A DNA stretch of 64,000 bases from a bacterium (GTDB lineage: Bacteria; Patescibacteriota; Saccharimonadia; Saccharimonadales; UBA4665), in NCBI GenBank assembly GCA_021848145.1, contig JAJZMX010000001.1, positions 1-64,000 on the forward strand. Direction: 5' to 3'. A program made the translations under genes and the position numbers. Under the pieces are notes generated by a model. The model had not been told where the DNA came from, searched no databases, and saw only the letters and a program-made list of their open reading frames with translations. The stretch's first letter is position 1. Every line of letters starts with the position of its first letter. Below are positions 8,973 through 14,695 of the stretch, one piece after another.

Positions 8973-9623
8973 ATGAACAGAAATAATAACAAGAATCGGT
9001 TTGAGGACAAGTGGTCTATAGATGTAGTAAATCGTGGCTATGTTCAGCTACAGAAGTGCCTCTATACCTGCATGTCTAAACAAGAGCTTAATATCACGCC
9101 TAACGAGCTGGCGATACTGATTAATATTATTGATAGGTGCTGGAACGCAGGAGATAAGGCATTTCCAAGTGTTAAAACTCTAGCCAGAAATATCGGCAAA
9201 AGTGAGAGTACTGTTAAGACTTTGACTAAAAGCTTGAAGAAAAAGGGCTTTATTAGTAAAGAGCCTAGGTACAACAACAGTACTTTATATGGCTTGGAGC
9301 CACTTGCTGAAAAATTAGATGACCACCTTGTATTTCATTGCAAGTATTTCAAGAATAAGATTGACCATGAGTATGGTGGGGAAACTTGCCTAGATAATCC
9401 AACTGGAAGAAGACATGAGTGGGAGCATTTTGATAAAGATGAGTCTTGGGACGAAGAGGGCAATCATTCATATACTCGCTATTGGAATTGCGTTAATTGC
9501 GGAAGAATGTATCACAAAAAGATTCAACACAAGACTAAACCTACAATAATCGACATAACCCCCTTCCAAAATCCTAACCCAGTACCTACAGAAAGTTACC
9601 TATCACCCCCGCCTAGAAACTAG
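8973..9623 (+). CDS. Helix-turn-helix replication-initiator-like protein with a C-terminal Cys pair
   Basis: This 216-residue protein is counted from the ATG at 8973, which has AGAGGA upstream; a longer frame from 8913 lacks a ribosome site. Residues about 25-110 form a winged HTH of the HTH_36 type seen in plasmid and phage replication proteins: ELNITPNELAILINIIDRC, then FPSVKTLARNIGKSESTVKT, then LKKKGFISKEPRYNNSTLY as the wing. The second half has a C-V-N-C motif (NCVNCGRMYHKK) that could bind zinc with partners further upstream. The gene follows the degenerate recombinase domain by 85 nt, and together they look like remnants of a plasmid or integrative element. DNA binding is likely; an actual origin was not found. 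Confidence 0.7.
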   Translation: MNRNNNKNRFEDKWSIDVVNRGYVQLQKCLYTCMSKQELNITPNELAILINIIDRCWNAGDKAFPSVKTLARNIGKSESTVKTLTKSLKKKGFISKEPRYNNSTLYGLEPLAEKLDDHLVFHCKYFKNKIDHEYGGETCLDNPTGRRHEWEHFDKDESWDEEGNHSYTRYWNCVNCGRMYHKKIQHKTKPTIIDITPFQNPNPVPTESYLSPPPRN

Positions 9624-9678
9624 CTACTAATAGACACATATCTAAATAAACACATTTATATAAACTCAACTTTAAGTA

Positions 9679-9718
9679 GTCAGCCTTGCATTTCTGAAGG
9701 CTGACCAGACAGATTTTT
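9679..9718. terminator. Terminator hairpin between convergent genes
   Basis: GTCAGCCTT (9679-9687) and AAGGCTGAC (9697-9705) form a perfect 9-bp stem with a 9-nt loop. A short T-run (9714-9718) follows after a gap of about 8 nt. It would terminate the plus-strand HTH gene and possibly act on the convergent minus-strand gene. Confidence 0.6.
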
Positions 9719-9750
9719 GGGATATTTAAGATTTATTTAATATTTACTTA

Positions 9751-9999
9751 TTAAACAGCTGGTTGCTCATTAGGCTTAAACTCATAAACGCCACGCATTA
9801 TCTCGTTCCACCTAATAATTTCGGCTACTAATTGTTTATAGTTGGATTGTATGTGGTTCACCATAGGAGAGTTTTCTATCTTAAAAGTATTGCTTAAGTG
9901 TTCTTCAGCCATTTCAACTTCATTAGCAAAACTAACAATAGCTTGGCAGTGTTTGTTTTTAAATATTTCAGATACTGATAATTGGCAAACCTTTTGCAA
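9751..9999 (-). CDS. Small hypothetical protein whose 3' end is repeated downstream twice
   Basis: This 82-residue frame starts with TTG; an ATG at residue 30 (9912) is an alternative start, and no ribosome site clearly decides. The product is soluble and helical. Its C-terminal half (QSNYKQLVAEIIRWNEIMRG then VYEFKP) recurs in two truncated copies at 12002-12106 and 12883-12987 with mostly silent or conservative changes, which argues that this reading frame is really translated. The three copies differ after KP: here NEQPAV, in both other copies TLA. I do not recognise the family. It lies convergent to the HTH gene and divergent from the peptide/ATP-grasp pair. Confidence 0.6.
   Translation of the reverse strand: MQKVCQLSVSEIFKNKHCQAIVSFANEVEMAEEHLSNTFKIENSPMVNHIQSNYKQLVAEIIRWNEIMRGVYEFKPNEQPAV
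9773..9864. repeat. Dispersed repeat copy R1 (92 bp)
   Basis: This is the first of three copies of a 91-92 bp sequence starting GGCTTAAACTC and ending GGTTCACCAT. It contains the last 30 or so codons of the minus-strand gene at 9751-9999. Compared with R3 it has three substitutions, two silent and one Ser-to-Thr. Confidence 0.9.
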
Positions 10000-10111
10000 C
10001 TTTATATTAAGGATGTACTTAACAGGATTAAAGCCCTACCCCATAGCAGGTTTGTAATTATTAAAATATTATTAAATGGAATTAGTCTTTACTTGCACGA
10101 AAAAACCCATT

Positions 10112-10138
10112 TGTTAAAATTAGTATTGTAATAAGGAG
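10112..10138 (+). promoter_or_regulatory. Promoter and ribosome site of the peptide/ATP-grasp pair
   Basis: An extended -10 element, TGT followed by TAAAAT (10115-10120), predicts a start near 10127. AAGGAG (10133-10138) lies 7 nt before the ATG at 10146. The -35 is poor (TTGCAC at 10093), as usual for extended -10 promoters. Confidence 0.5.
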
Positions 10139-10145
10139 TAAGAAA

Positions 10146-10352
10146 ATGAGCTTAGAAACACTTTCAAGAGAACAAATTGGTAACGATAGTATTAGCGAGG
10201 AAACAGTACAAACTATTGGCATGACTGTTTTTGAAAAATTAGCGCAGGATACAGAGAATGAAGTCGCAAACGTTGAAGCTATAGTCCCTATTGAGATTAG
10301 AAATTCAGTAACCCGACTTCAGGATGGTCAGACAGTACCTGACGAACGCTAG
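10146..10352 (+). CDS. Candidate graspetide precursor peptide, 68 aa
   Basis: This short acidic peptide gene with a strong AAGGAG ribosome site lies 38 nt before an MvdC/MvdD-like ATP-grasp ligase. In graspetide (microviridin-type) loci the precursor is a peptide of this size encoded beside the ligase. A helical leader (about residues 1-50) would bind the enzyme, and a C-terminal core would carry Ser/Thr/Lys donors and Asp/Glu acceptors for side-chain ester or amide bonds. Here the C-terminus IRNSVTRLQDGQTVPDER offers Ser54, Thr56 and Thr63 with Asp60, Asp66 and Glu67. There is no membrane segment or double-Gly cleavage site. No known core motif (for example TxKYPSD) is present, so it would be a new class. 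The assignment rests on size, position and residue content. Confidence 0.6.
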   Translation: MSLETLSREQIGNDSISEETVQTIGMTVFEKLAQDTENEVANVEAIVPIEIRNSVTRLQDGQTVPDER

Positions 10353-10390
10353 AATTTAATCAGTATCATATTTTAACTTCTAATTGATAA

Positions 10391-11353
10391 ATGTCTGAAG
10401 TTGGAATTTTCTCTACGAGTATTGACGTTCCCACGTATGGGCCTGTGGCGGAAACCTTAATCTCTCGTGGATATAATGTGTGGATATACAATGCCGATAA
10501 GGTTGCACAAGGCTTAGATGCAATCGAGATTCGTGTTAATAATGTAGAAGACTTTGAGATTTATCAAAATGGAGCTAGTCATAATCTAAAAGAACTAAAA
10601 TCTGCTTGGTATAGGCATCCATACATATTCAGCCTTCAGATTGCCGATAAAGCTAGAAGTTTAAGTCTGGAAAAAGAAATTGATGCACTGCAAGAGTCGA
10701 TTTGGCGACAAATTCCAGATAATGCTTGGTTGAATCACCCCGAAACTATGGACAGGGCTAGAGCTAAACTAGCTCAACTGTCATTAGCCAAATTATTAGG
10801 ATTTAATATACCAAATACGTTAGTTACTAATAGGTGGTCATCTATAAATAAAGTTTTTGAAGATGAGCCCATAATAATCAAAATGTCCAAAGGTGTAGTT
10901 TATGATAACACTAAAGCTAATGTTCTATATACGACAGTACTAAGTAAAGAACAAAGAGATGGCCTATATGGCCATAATCCTTTCCCTGGCATTTATCAAG
11001 AATATTTAGATAAAAAAAGAGAATGGCGAATTACTGTTGTTGGCGAAGATGTCTTTGAGGCGGCAGTTTATACCGATAGTAATGCTAAAGATGATTGGAG
11101 AAAACACCAATTTACTGAAGGCGTTACTTTCAAAAAAGAGTCGATGGCATCAAGTGAAATAGAAAAATGTTTGGCTTATTTGGGGCATTTGGGACTAATT
11201 TATGGTGCATTTGATTTTGTCGAAGACAGTAATGGTAAGATAACATTCCTGGAATGCAATACTAATGGACAGTTTCGGTGGCTAGAAGATAGTTTAGGGT
11301 TTCCTATTTCTAATGCGATAGCCGACCGATTGGTTGATAAAATTAATCAATAA
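10391..11353 (+). CDS. MvdC/MvdD-type ATP-grasp ligase (candidate graspetide macrocyclase)
   Basis: This 320-residue ATP-grasp enzyme has the MvdD-like pre-ATP-grasp domain. The family uses ATP to activate Asp/Glu side chains of a ribosomal peptide and join them to Thr/Ser or Lys side chains. The marker segments are SAWYRHPYIFS (about 75-85), AWLNHPETMDRARAKLAQL (about 117-135), and GFNIPNTLVTNRW, all typical of this family. ATP-grasp features follow: a phosphate-binding strand IIIKMSKG (about 158-165), the IYQEYLDKKREWRITVVGED segment, and the metal-binding end FLECNTNGQFRWLE. No transporter or protease gene adjoins it. The ABC exporter at 14.7 kb is 3.3 kb away and is only a possible partner. 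A plain RimK-like ligase is less likely given the N-terminal domain. Confidence 0.85.
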   Translation: MSEVGIFSTSIDVPTYGPVAETLISRGYNVWIYNADKVAQGLDAIEIRVNNVEDFEIYQNGASHNLKELKSAWYRHPYIFSLQIADKARSLSLEKEIDALQESIWRQIPDNAWLNHPETMDRARAKLAQLSLAKLLGFNIPNTLVTNRWSSINKVFEDEPIIIKMSKGVVYDNTKANVLYTTVLSKEQRDGLYGHNPFPGIYQEYLDKKREWRITVVGEDVFEAAVYTDSNAKDDWRKHQFTEGVTFKKESMASSEIEKCLAYLGHLGLIYGAFDFVEDSNGKITFLECNTNGQFRWLEDSLGFPISNAIADRLVDKINQ

Positions 11354-11830
11354 TCATAACGAATATCTTTTTAAATGTTTCACAATATTATCTTGTTGCG
11401 GATTAGCTATAAGATTACTAAAAACAGCATCATCAACAAAATAAATACTAACTCCCTCTATGTTTAGAGCATTCAATACGTTCGTATAATCGATTTCATC
11501 TAATGGAGAAACAGAATCCCTACTGACCATTTCGTATTCATTTAATTCTTTTTGAGGTGTTTTATGAAAAGTTTCAGAAGGTAATATATATAAAGCTCCT
11601 CCATTATCTTTTTGAATTACATCCTCAGCCTCACCGCATATAACCACATAAGGACTTGAAGATTTTGAGTTCATTAATATGGGAAAACCCTTTGGCAACA
11701 TATACATAAGGCTTAATCTCTTGTCTTTGGTAGCAAAAACAAAGTCACCTATATATTTATTGTTACTTAAAGTACGTTGAGGTTTAATTGTTTTTAGATT
11801 CTTTATTGGTGAAGAATGGTATAGATTCAT
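11354..11830 (-). CDS. Hypothetical protein, possibly of the ADP-ribosyltransferase-like fold
   Basis: This frame runs about 158 residues from the ATG at 11830. I prefer this start over the longer frame from 11908 because TATACT (minus strand 11842-11837) lies exactly 7 nt upstream, as in other leaderless genes here. The N-terminus MNLYHSSPIKNLKTIKP, followed by DFVFATKDKRLSLMYML, resembles small bacterial proteins with an H-S/G-S ... F-A-T ... A pattern found in ART-like or RES-like folds. The resemblance is weak and the catalytic triad cannot be confirmed. It is convergent with the ATP-grasp gene with no gap. It could be a toxin-like or immunity-like gene; no function is claimed. Confidence 0.55.
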   Translation of the reverse strand: MNLYHSSPIKNLKTIKPQRTLSNNKYIGDFVFATKDKRLSLMYMLPKGFPILMNSKSSSPYVVICGEAEDVIQKDNGGALYILPSETFHKTPQKELNEYEMVSRDSVSPLDEIDYTNVLNALNIEGVSIYFVDDAVFSNLIANPQQDNIVKHLKRYSL

Positions 11831-11946
11831 ATCAATAGTATAGTTTGATATGACTAAAAAAATCAGGGTATTTAATTTTTGTCTATGGTTTATCAAGATA
11901 TTAAGCAAAAGGCTGACAGGAAATCACTAAAGCTATTTTCAACATA

Positions 11947-12106
11947 GACGCTGCGACAGTAAAGACAGTAAAATTGAGAGGAATGTATGGAGTATCTTAT
12001 TCTAGGCTAATGTTGGCTTAAACTCATAAACACCACGCATTATCTCGTTCCACCTAATAATTTCTGCTACAATTTCTTTATAGTTGGATTGTATGTGGTT
12101 CACCAT
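11947..12106. repeat. Dispersed repeat copy R2 (160 bp)
   Basis: This copy contains the 92-bp core (12015-12106, ending GGTTCACCAT) plus about 68 bp to its left that is shared only with R3 (GACGCTGCGACAGTAAAGAC and onward). The left part includes short CGACAGTAA-like tandem units. It lies immediately before the MazEF promoter. Confidence 0.9.
12002..12106 (-). pseudogene. Fragment of the 82-aa gene (3' end copy in R2)
   Basis: The minus strand reads a 34-codon frame from ATG at 12106 to TAG at 12004-12002. It matches the C-terminal half of the gene at 9751-9999, with Gln-Leu to Glu-Ile changes and otherwise silent differences, and ends KPTLA. The N-terminal half of the gene is missing: the copy stops at GGTTCACCAT. 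It is either a relic or a very short translated peptide. Confidence 0.6.
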
Positions 12107-12123
12107 TCTATAACATGCCGGTA

Positions 12124-12164
12124 TTGACATATGTGGAGAGTGTGATTACAATAGTAATTACTAT
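12124..12164 (+). promoter_or_regulatory. MazEF promoter with palindromic operator
   Basis: TTGACA (12124-12129) and TACAAT (12147-12152) are spaced by 17 nt, a near-consensus promoter. The perfect palindrome ATAGTAATTACTAT (12151-12164) covers the end of the -10, the expected start of transcription (about 12159) and the first bases of the antitoxin ATG at 12163. This placement fits autorepression by an AbrB/MazE-type antitoxin. The message would be almost leaderless. Confidence 0.75.
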
Positions 12165-12399
12165 GCAGTCGACAATTATACAAATCGGAAATTCTAGGGG
12201 GGTGCGTCTTCCTAAAGATGTTCTTATTCTCAGTGGTATTAAAAAAAATATCGAGATAAAGGTTAAGAAAGGTGAAATAAAGATTGTGCCAGCAAAAGAA
12301 AATAAAGTTACAGATGACTTTGCTATTGCCTCAGAAGAATCTTTTGCTAAGGACTGGTTACGCCCGGAGGAGGAAGAGGCGTGGAAAGCTTATCAATAG
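12163..12399 (+). CDS. mazE: MazE-like antitoxin (AbrB/SpoVT fold), 78 aa
   Basis: The antitoxin binds DNA as a swapped-hairpin dimer and neutralises the MazF-type toxin. Residues 1-45 have the family signature: STIIQIGNSRGVRLPKDVL followed by GIKKNIEIKVKKGEIKIVP. The acidic C-terminal tail (SFAKDWLRPEEEEAWKAYQ) is the usual toxin-binding, intrinsically flexible part. I chose the ATG at 12163 rather than an earlier in-frame ATG at 12115. The promoter and palindrome lie between them, and the first residue of the conserved domain follows directly. The toxin gene overlaps its 3' end by 19 nt. Confidence 0.9.
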   Translation: MQSTIIQIGNSRGVRLPKDVLILSGIKKNIEIKVKKGEIKIVPAKENKVTDDFAIASEESFAKDWLRPEEEEAWKAYQ

Positions 12400-12716
12400 G
12401 CCAAGTTGTTTTAGCGACTTTCCCCTTTTCTGATTTATCTAGTAATAAACTTAGACCGTGCCTGGTGATAGGCCTGGCTGATTTTAACGATATCTTGCTT
12501 TGCCAGATAACAAGTAAAGACTATGGTAGCAGGAAAGCTGTGAAGCTATCAAAAACCGATTTTTCTAAAGGCTCGCTTGTAGTTAACAGTTTTATCCGTC
12601 CAGACAAGATAGCAACACTGGATAAAGTTCGGATAAAGCGAGAGCTTGGAACAATTACGGAGACAAAACTAAGTGAAGTCAAGGAAAGACTTAAAGTTAT
12701 ACTCGAAATAAGCTAA
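12381..12716 (+). CDS. mazF: MazF/PemK-family toxin (endoribonuclease)
   Basis: This is a 111-residue PemK/MazF-type toxin, a family of sequence-specific mRNA interferases. The N-terminal strand GQVVLATFPFSD, the RPCLVIGLADFNDILLCQIT segment (RP-x-LVI motif) and the strand around GSLVVNSFIRPDKIATLDK all fit the family. Arg in the RP motif and the Ser/Thr in QITS are the positions usually needed for RNA cleavage. The start is GTG at 12381 inside the antitoxin gene, with GGAGG upstream, giving translational coupling. The cut site cannot be predicted. Confidence 0.9.
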   Translation: MESLSIGQVVLATFPFSDLSSNKLRPCLVIGLADFNDILLCQITSKDYGSRKAVKLSKTDFSKGSLVVNSFIRPDKIATLDKVRIKRELGTITETKLSEVKERLKVILEIS

Positions 12717-12827
12717 ATTTAAACATAAAATTGTTTTCTTACTAGCTTAGTCATAGTCAATAATCTAGCCTAACCTAATCCACTGTCAATACTGACGCAT
12801 AAGGAGTTAAAAAACGTATCTGTAAAC

Positions 12828-12986
12828 GACGCTACGACAGTAACGACAGTAAAATGAGTGAAAATATTTGGAGTATCTTCTTCTAGGCTAATGTTGGCTT
12901 AAACTCATAAACGCCACGCATTATCTCGTTCCACCTAATAATTTCAGCCACTAATTGTTTATAGTTGGTTTGTATGTGGTTCACCA
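12828..12986. repeat. Dispersed repeat copy R3 (159 bp)
   Basis: This copy matches R2 over its whole length. The core 12896-12986 also matches R1. It starts GACGCTACGACAGTAACGAC and ends GGTTCACCA, followed by GAA instead of T. It separates the MazEF pair from the frameshifted coiled-coil gene. The rest of 12717-13023 holds no gene that I can see. Confidence 0.9.
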
Positions 12987-12987
12987 G
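12883..12987 (-). pseudogene. Fragment of the 82-aa gene (3' end copy in R3)
   Basis: The minus strand keeps an open frame of 34 codons matching the C-terminal half of the gene at 9751-9999. The first position is CTG instead of ATG, so it is probably not translated. Its stop and TLA ending are identical to the R2 copy. Confidence 0.6.
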
Positions 12988-13005
12988 AACTGTTCTTAGT
13001 AAGTT

Positions 13006-13014
13006 TGATATAAT
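13006..13014 (+). promoter_or_regulatory. Extended -10 promoter of the frameshifted coiled-coil gene
   Basis: TGA followed by TATAAT (13009-13014) predicts a start near 13021, 3 nt before the ATG at 13024. Confidence 0.5.
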
Positions 13015-13023
13015 AAAACTTCA

Positions 13024-13310
13024 ATGTCTGACTATGTTACAAGCTCGGATCTTAAATCAGTTCTAGATCAAGGGTTTGATGATATCTATAAAAAGCTAAC
13101 AAAACATATTGATACGCGCTTTGATGATTTAAAAAAAGACATAGCTGGGCTTAACGAGAAGTATGATCATTTAGTACCACTCTTAATGCTTTCCTAAAGA
13201 GACTAGACGATATTGAAGCAGATAATGCCGCTAGAGATGCTCAACTCGCCAGACTTGAACGTTGGATCGAACAAGTTGCATCAAAAAATGGAGTTAAACT
13301 TGAATACTAA
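13024..13310 (+). pseudogene. Frameshifted coiled-coil protein gene
   Basis: Frame 1 from ATG 13024 reads MSDYVTSSDLKSVLDQGF... and stops at 13197 after 57 residues. If one base is gained or lost near 13171-13181, the reading continues as a charged coiled coil (LNAFLKRLDDIEADNAARDA, then QLARLERWIEQVASKNGVKL) to TAA at 13310. The joined product would be about 95 residues. Small proteins of this kind, with repeated D-x-R/K-F-D-D-L-K patterns, are common in CPR genomes; their role is unknown. Either the gene is decayed or there is a sequencing error. It is flanked by 12-bp direct repeats (GGTTCACCAGAA at 12978-12989 and 13359-13370). Confidence 0.7.
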
Positions 13311-13358
13311 GAAGAATTAAGTAGATCAACCAAAACCTGTCCCCATACGTTTTGGCTT

Positions 13359-13370
13359 GGTTCACCAGAA
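13359..13370. repeat. 12-bp direct repeat downstream of the coiled-coil pseudogene
   Basis: GGTTCACCAGAA is identical to the end of R3 plus 3 nt (12978-12989). The two copies flank the coiled-coil pseudogene with its promoter. It may be a recombination junction; chance is possible at this length. Confidence 0.5.
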
Positions 13371-13458
13371 TAGATGTTGAGTCTTGTTTAATTGGCACGT
13401 TATTTTCTGACATATTTATTACCACCTTAGAGAACCTGTATAGCGGATTAATATCTGA

Positions 13459-13638
13459 ACTTATAAAGTTGTGAGAAAACAGGTTTACCCTTCTGGCAAT
13501 GTTGATATGCCAGCAACAATGACAACAGTAGTAGCTGGTCATCCTGGCCTTAACTTAATTACTTGTACCGGTGACGTAATACCTGGCACAAGTAAATTTA
13601 ATGAGAGAATAATAGTTTTTGCTAACCTAGTAAGCTAA
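13459..13638 (+). pseudogene. C-terminal remnant of a sortase
   Basis: From 13459 the plus strand reads TYKVVRKQVYPSGNVDMP, then HPGLNLITCTGDVIPGTSKF and NERIIVFANLVS, then TAA at 13636-13638. This is the C-terminal part of a class E/F-type sortase with the catalytic Cys in LITCTG (codon at 13564) and the catalytic Arg in ERIIV. The catalytic His region and the N-terminal membrane anchor are missing, and an in-frame TGA lies just upstream (13456-13458). A minus-strand frame across the same bases is a shadow of this remnant. Confidence 0.75.
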
Positions 13639-13814
13639 TACATTTTAAAGATAAAATCACTAAACGCAATGCAAAAAGTTAGACCGTCGGAGTTTTAAAA
13701 ATTCTTTGATTTGCTGCTTTGTTTTATTAACAGCTTAGAGTTTTTGTTTTTCACGGAATTGTATTAATTATGGATATTGTATAACAACAGTATTGCAGGG
13801 TTATAATTTAAGCA

Positions 13815-14297
13815 ATGGATGAGCAAAAGCAGCAAGATCCTGGTTCTAGTAAACAGGTAAACGCACAACCAGCAGAGCTTCCTAATGGGAATATTCCTGT
13901 TGCCGCTCAACCTATCTCTAAGCAACCAGTTATTAACGTTTCTTCAACCCCGAACGAGAATGGGCAGTTCCAGCATGGATATAAAGCAAAGCTAAACGTA
14001 TCTGACGCTGAAGCAGATGCAATTCTACAACTTAACGGCCCTACTATTAATAGTATGCCTAAATCTAGTCCACCGATTAAGTTGCTTATAGCTGCTTTGG
14101 TTCTCATAACACTTGCAGTTGTCGCAAGTTATTTAATAGGTGCATATAGTCCAAGCAAGAGTTCGGCCAAAACATCAAGTGGAGGAATAGGCTTGCCAAC
14201 ACAAGGCAACCCTTCAAGTACACATGGAGTTACTAATCAAATTAATAAAGATGTAAAGACATGCTCTAATCCATTGAATGCTACATTGGTGTGTTAG
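13815..14297 (+). CDS. Single-pass membrane protein with disordered flanks, 160 aa
   Basis: This hypothetical protein has about 90 Gln/Pro/Ser/Asn-rich N-terminal residues that would be cytoplasmic. A short ordered piece (GYKAKLNVSDAEADAILQLN) follows, then one membrane segment at about residues 92-113 (LLIAALVLITLAVVASYLIG), and a Ser/Gly-rich external tail ending with a Cys pair (CSNPLNATLVC). No domain is recognised. The gene lies in a block of envelope genes and may be exported-tail bait or a surface anchor; that is a guess. Confidence 0.65.
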   Translation: MDEQKQQDPGSSKQVNAQPAELPNGNIPVAAQPISKQPVINVSSTPNENGQFQHGYKAKLNVSDAEADAILQLNGPTINSMPKSSPPIKLLIAALVLITLAVVASYLIGAYSPSKSSAKTSSGGIGLPTQGNPSSTHGVTNQINKDVKTCSNPLNATLVC

Positions 14298-14313
14298 CAA
14301 GGAACGGGAATTT

Positions 14314-14322
14314 TGTTAAACT
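14314..14322 (+). promoter_or_regulatory. Extended -10 for leaderless DUF427 gene
   Basis: TGT plus TAAACT (14317-14322) ends exactly 7 nt before the ATG at 14329, so transcription would start on the start codon. Confidence 0.5.
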
Positions 14323-14328
14323 AAGATT

Positions 14329-14631
14329 ATGAAAGCAGTCTGGAACGATCATGTAATAGCCGAAGCGGATAAAGACAAGTTAATTTACATCGAAGGAAAC
14401 TGGTATTTTCCACCAGATTCAGTTAAACAGGAGTACCTAACTAAAAGCCCTACTCCTTACACTTGTCCGTGGAAAGGCGTTTGTCAATACTTTAATGTAG
14501 AAAAAGACGGAAGCGTCAGTAAAGATAATGCCTGGACATATCCCGAACCTAAACCAACGGCTATAGATATAGTTAAGAAAAACTTTGCCAACTATGTTGC
14601 TTTTTGGCGAGATGTCAAAGTCACCGAATAA
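14329..14631 (+). CDS. DUF427 family protein
   Basis: The 100-residue protein has the DUF427 signature. It begins KAVWNDHVIAEADKDKLIYI, has WYFPPDSVKQEYL, then the strongly conserved PYTCPWKGVCQYFNVE (Cys-Pro-x-K-G), and ends AWTYPEPKPTAIDIVKKNFA with a terminal aromatic-rich helix. Family members are small beta-barrel proteins of unknown biochemical role in many bacteria and fungi. The length is normal. The start is leaderless by the -10 position. It stands alone between a surface protein gene and the ABC exporter. Confidence 0.9.
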   Translation: MKAVWNDHVIAEADKDKLIYIEGNWYFPPDSVKQEYLTKSPTPYTCPWKGVCQYFNVEKDGSVSKDNAWTYPEPKPTAIDIVKKNFANYVAFWRDVKVTE

Positions 14632-14673
14632 CAGCTATTTTTGTAAGCCTTAATCACTAAACTATTCTTCTTT

Positions 14674-14682
14674 TGATATAAT
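14674..14682 (+). promoter_or_regulatory. Extended -10 promoter of the ABC exporter gene
   Basis: TGA plus TATAAT (14677-14682) predicts a start near 14689, 7 nt before the ATG at 14696. Confidence 0.5.
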
Positions 14683-14695
14683 TCAATCTGTTTTT

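Noticed and set aside
12831-12860. CGACAGTAA tandem units as the start of a CRISPR array or iteron origin
   Set aside because: Only two near-copies without spacers are present, and the same units belong to the longer repeats R2/R3.
12984-12997. Palindrome AGAACTGTTCT as a possible SOS (LexA) box
   Set aside because: LexA boxes of the GAAC-N4-GTTC type need a 4-nt centre; here the centre is 1 nt, and no SOS gene is nearby.
13294-13542. An 82-codon minus-strand frame rich in Cys and His
   Set aside because: It lies antisense to the sortase remnant and the end of the coiled-coil pseudogene, and both explain the sequence better. An inner ATG with AAGGTGG upstream exists, but no protein-like pattern supports it.
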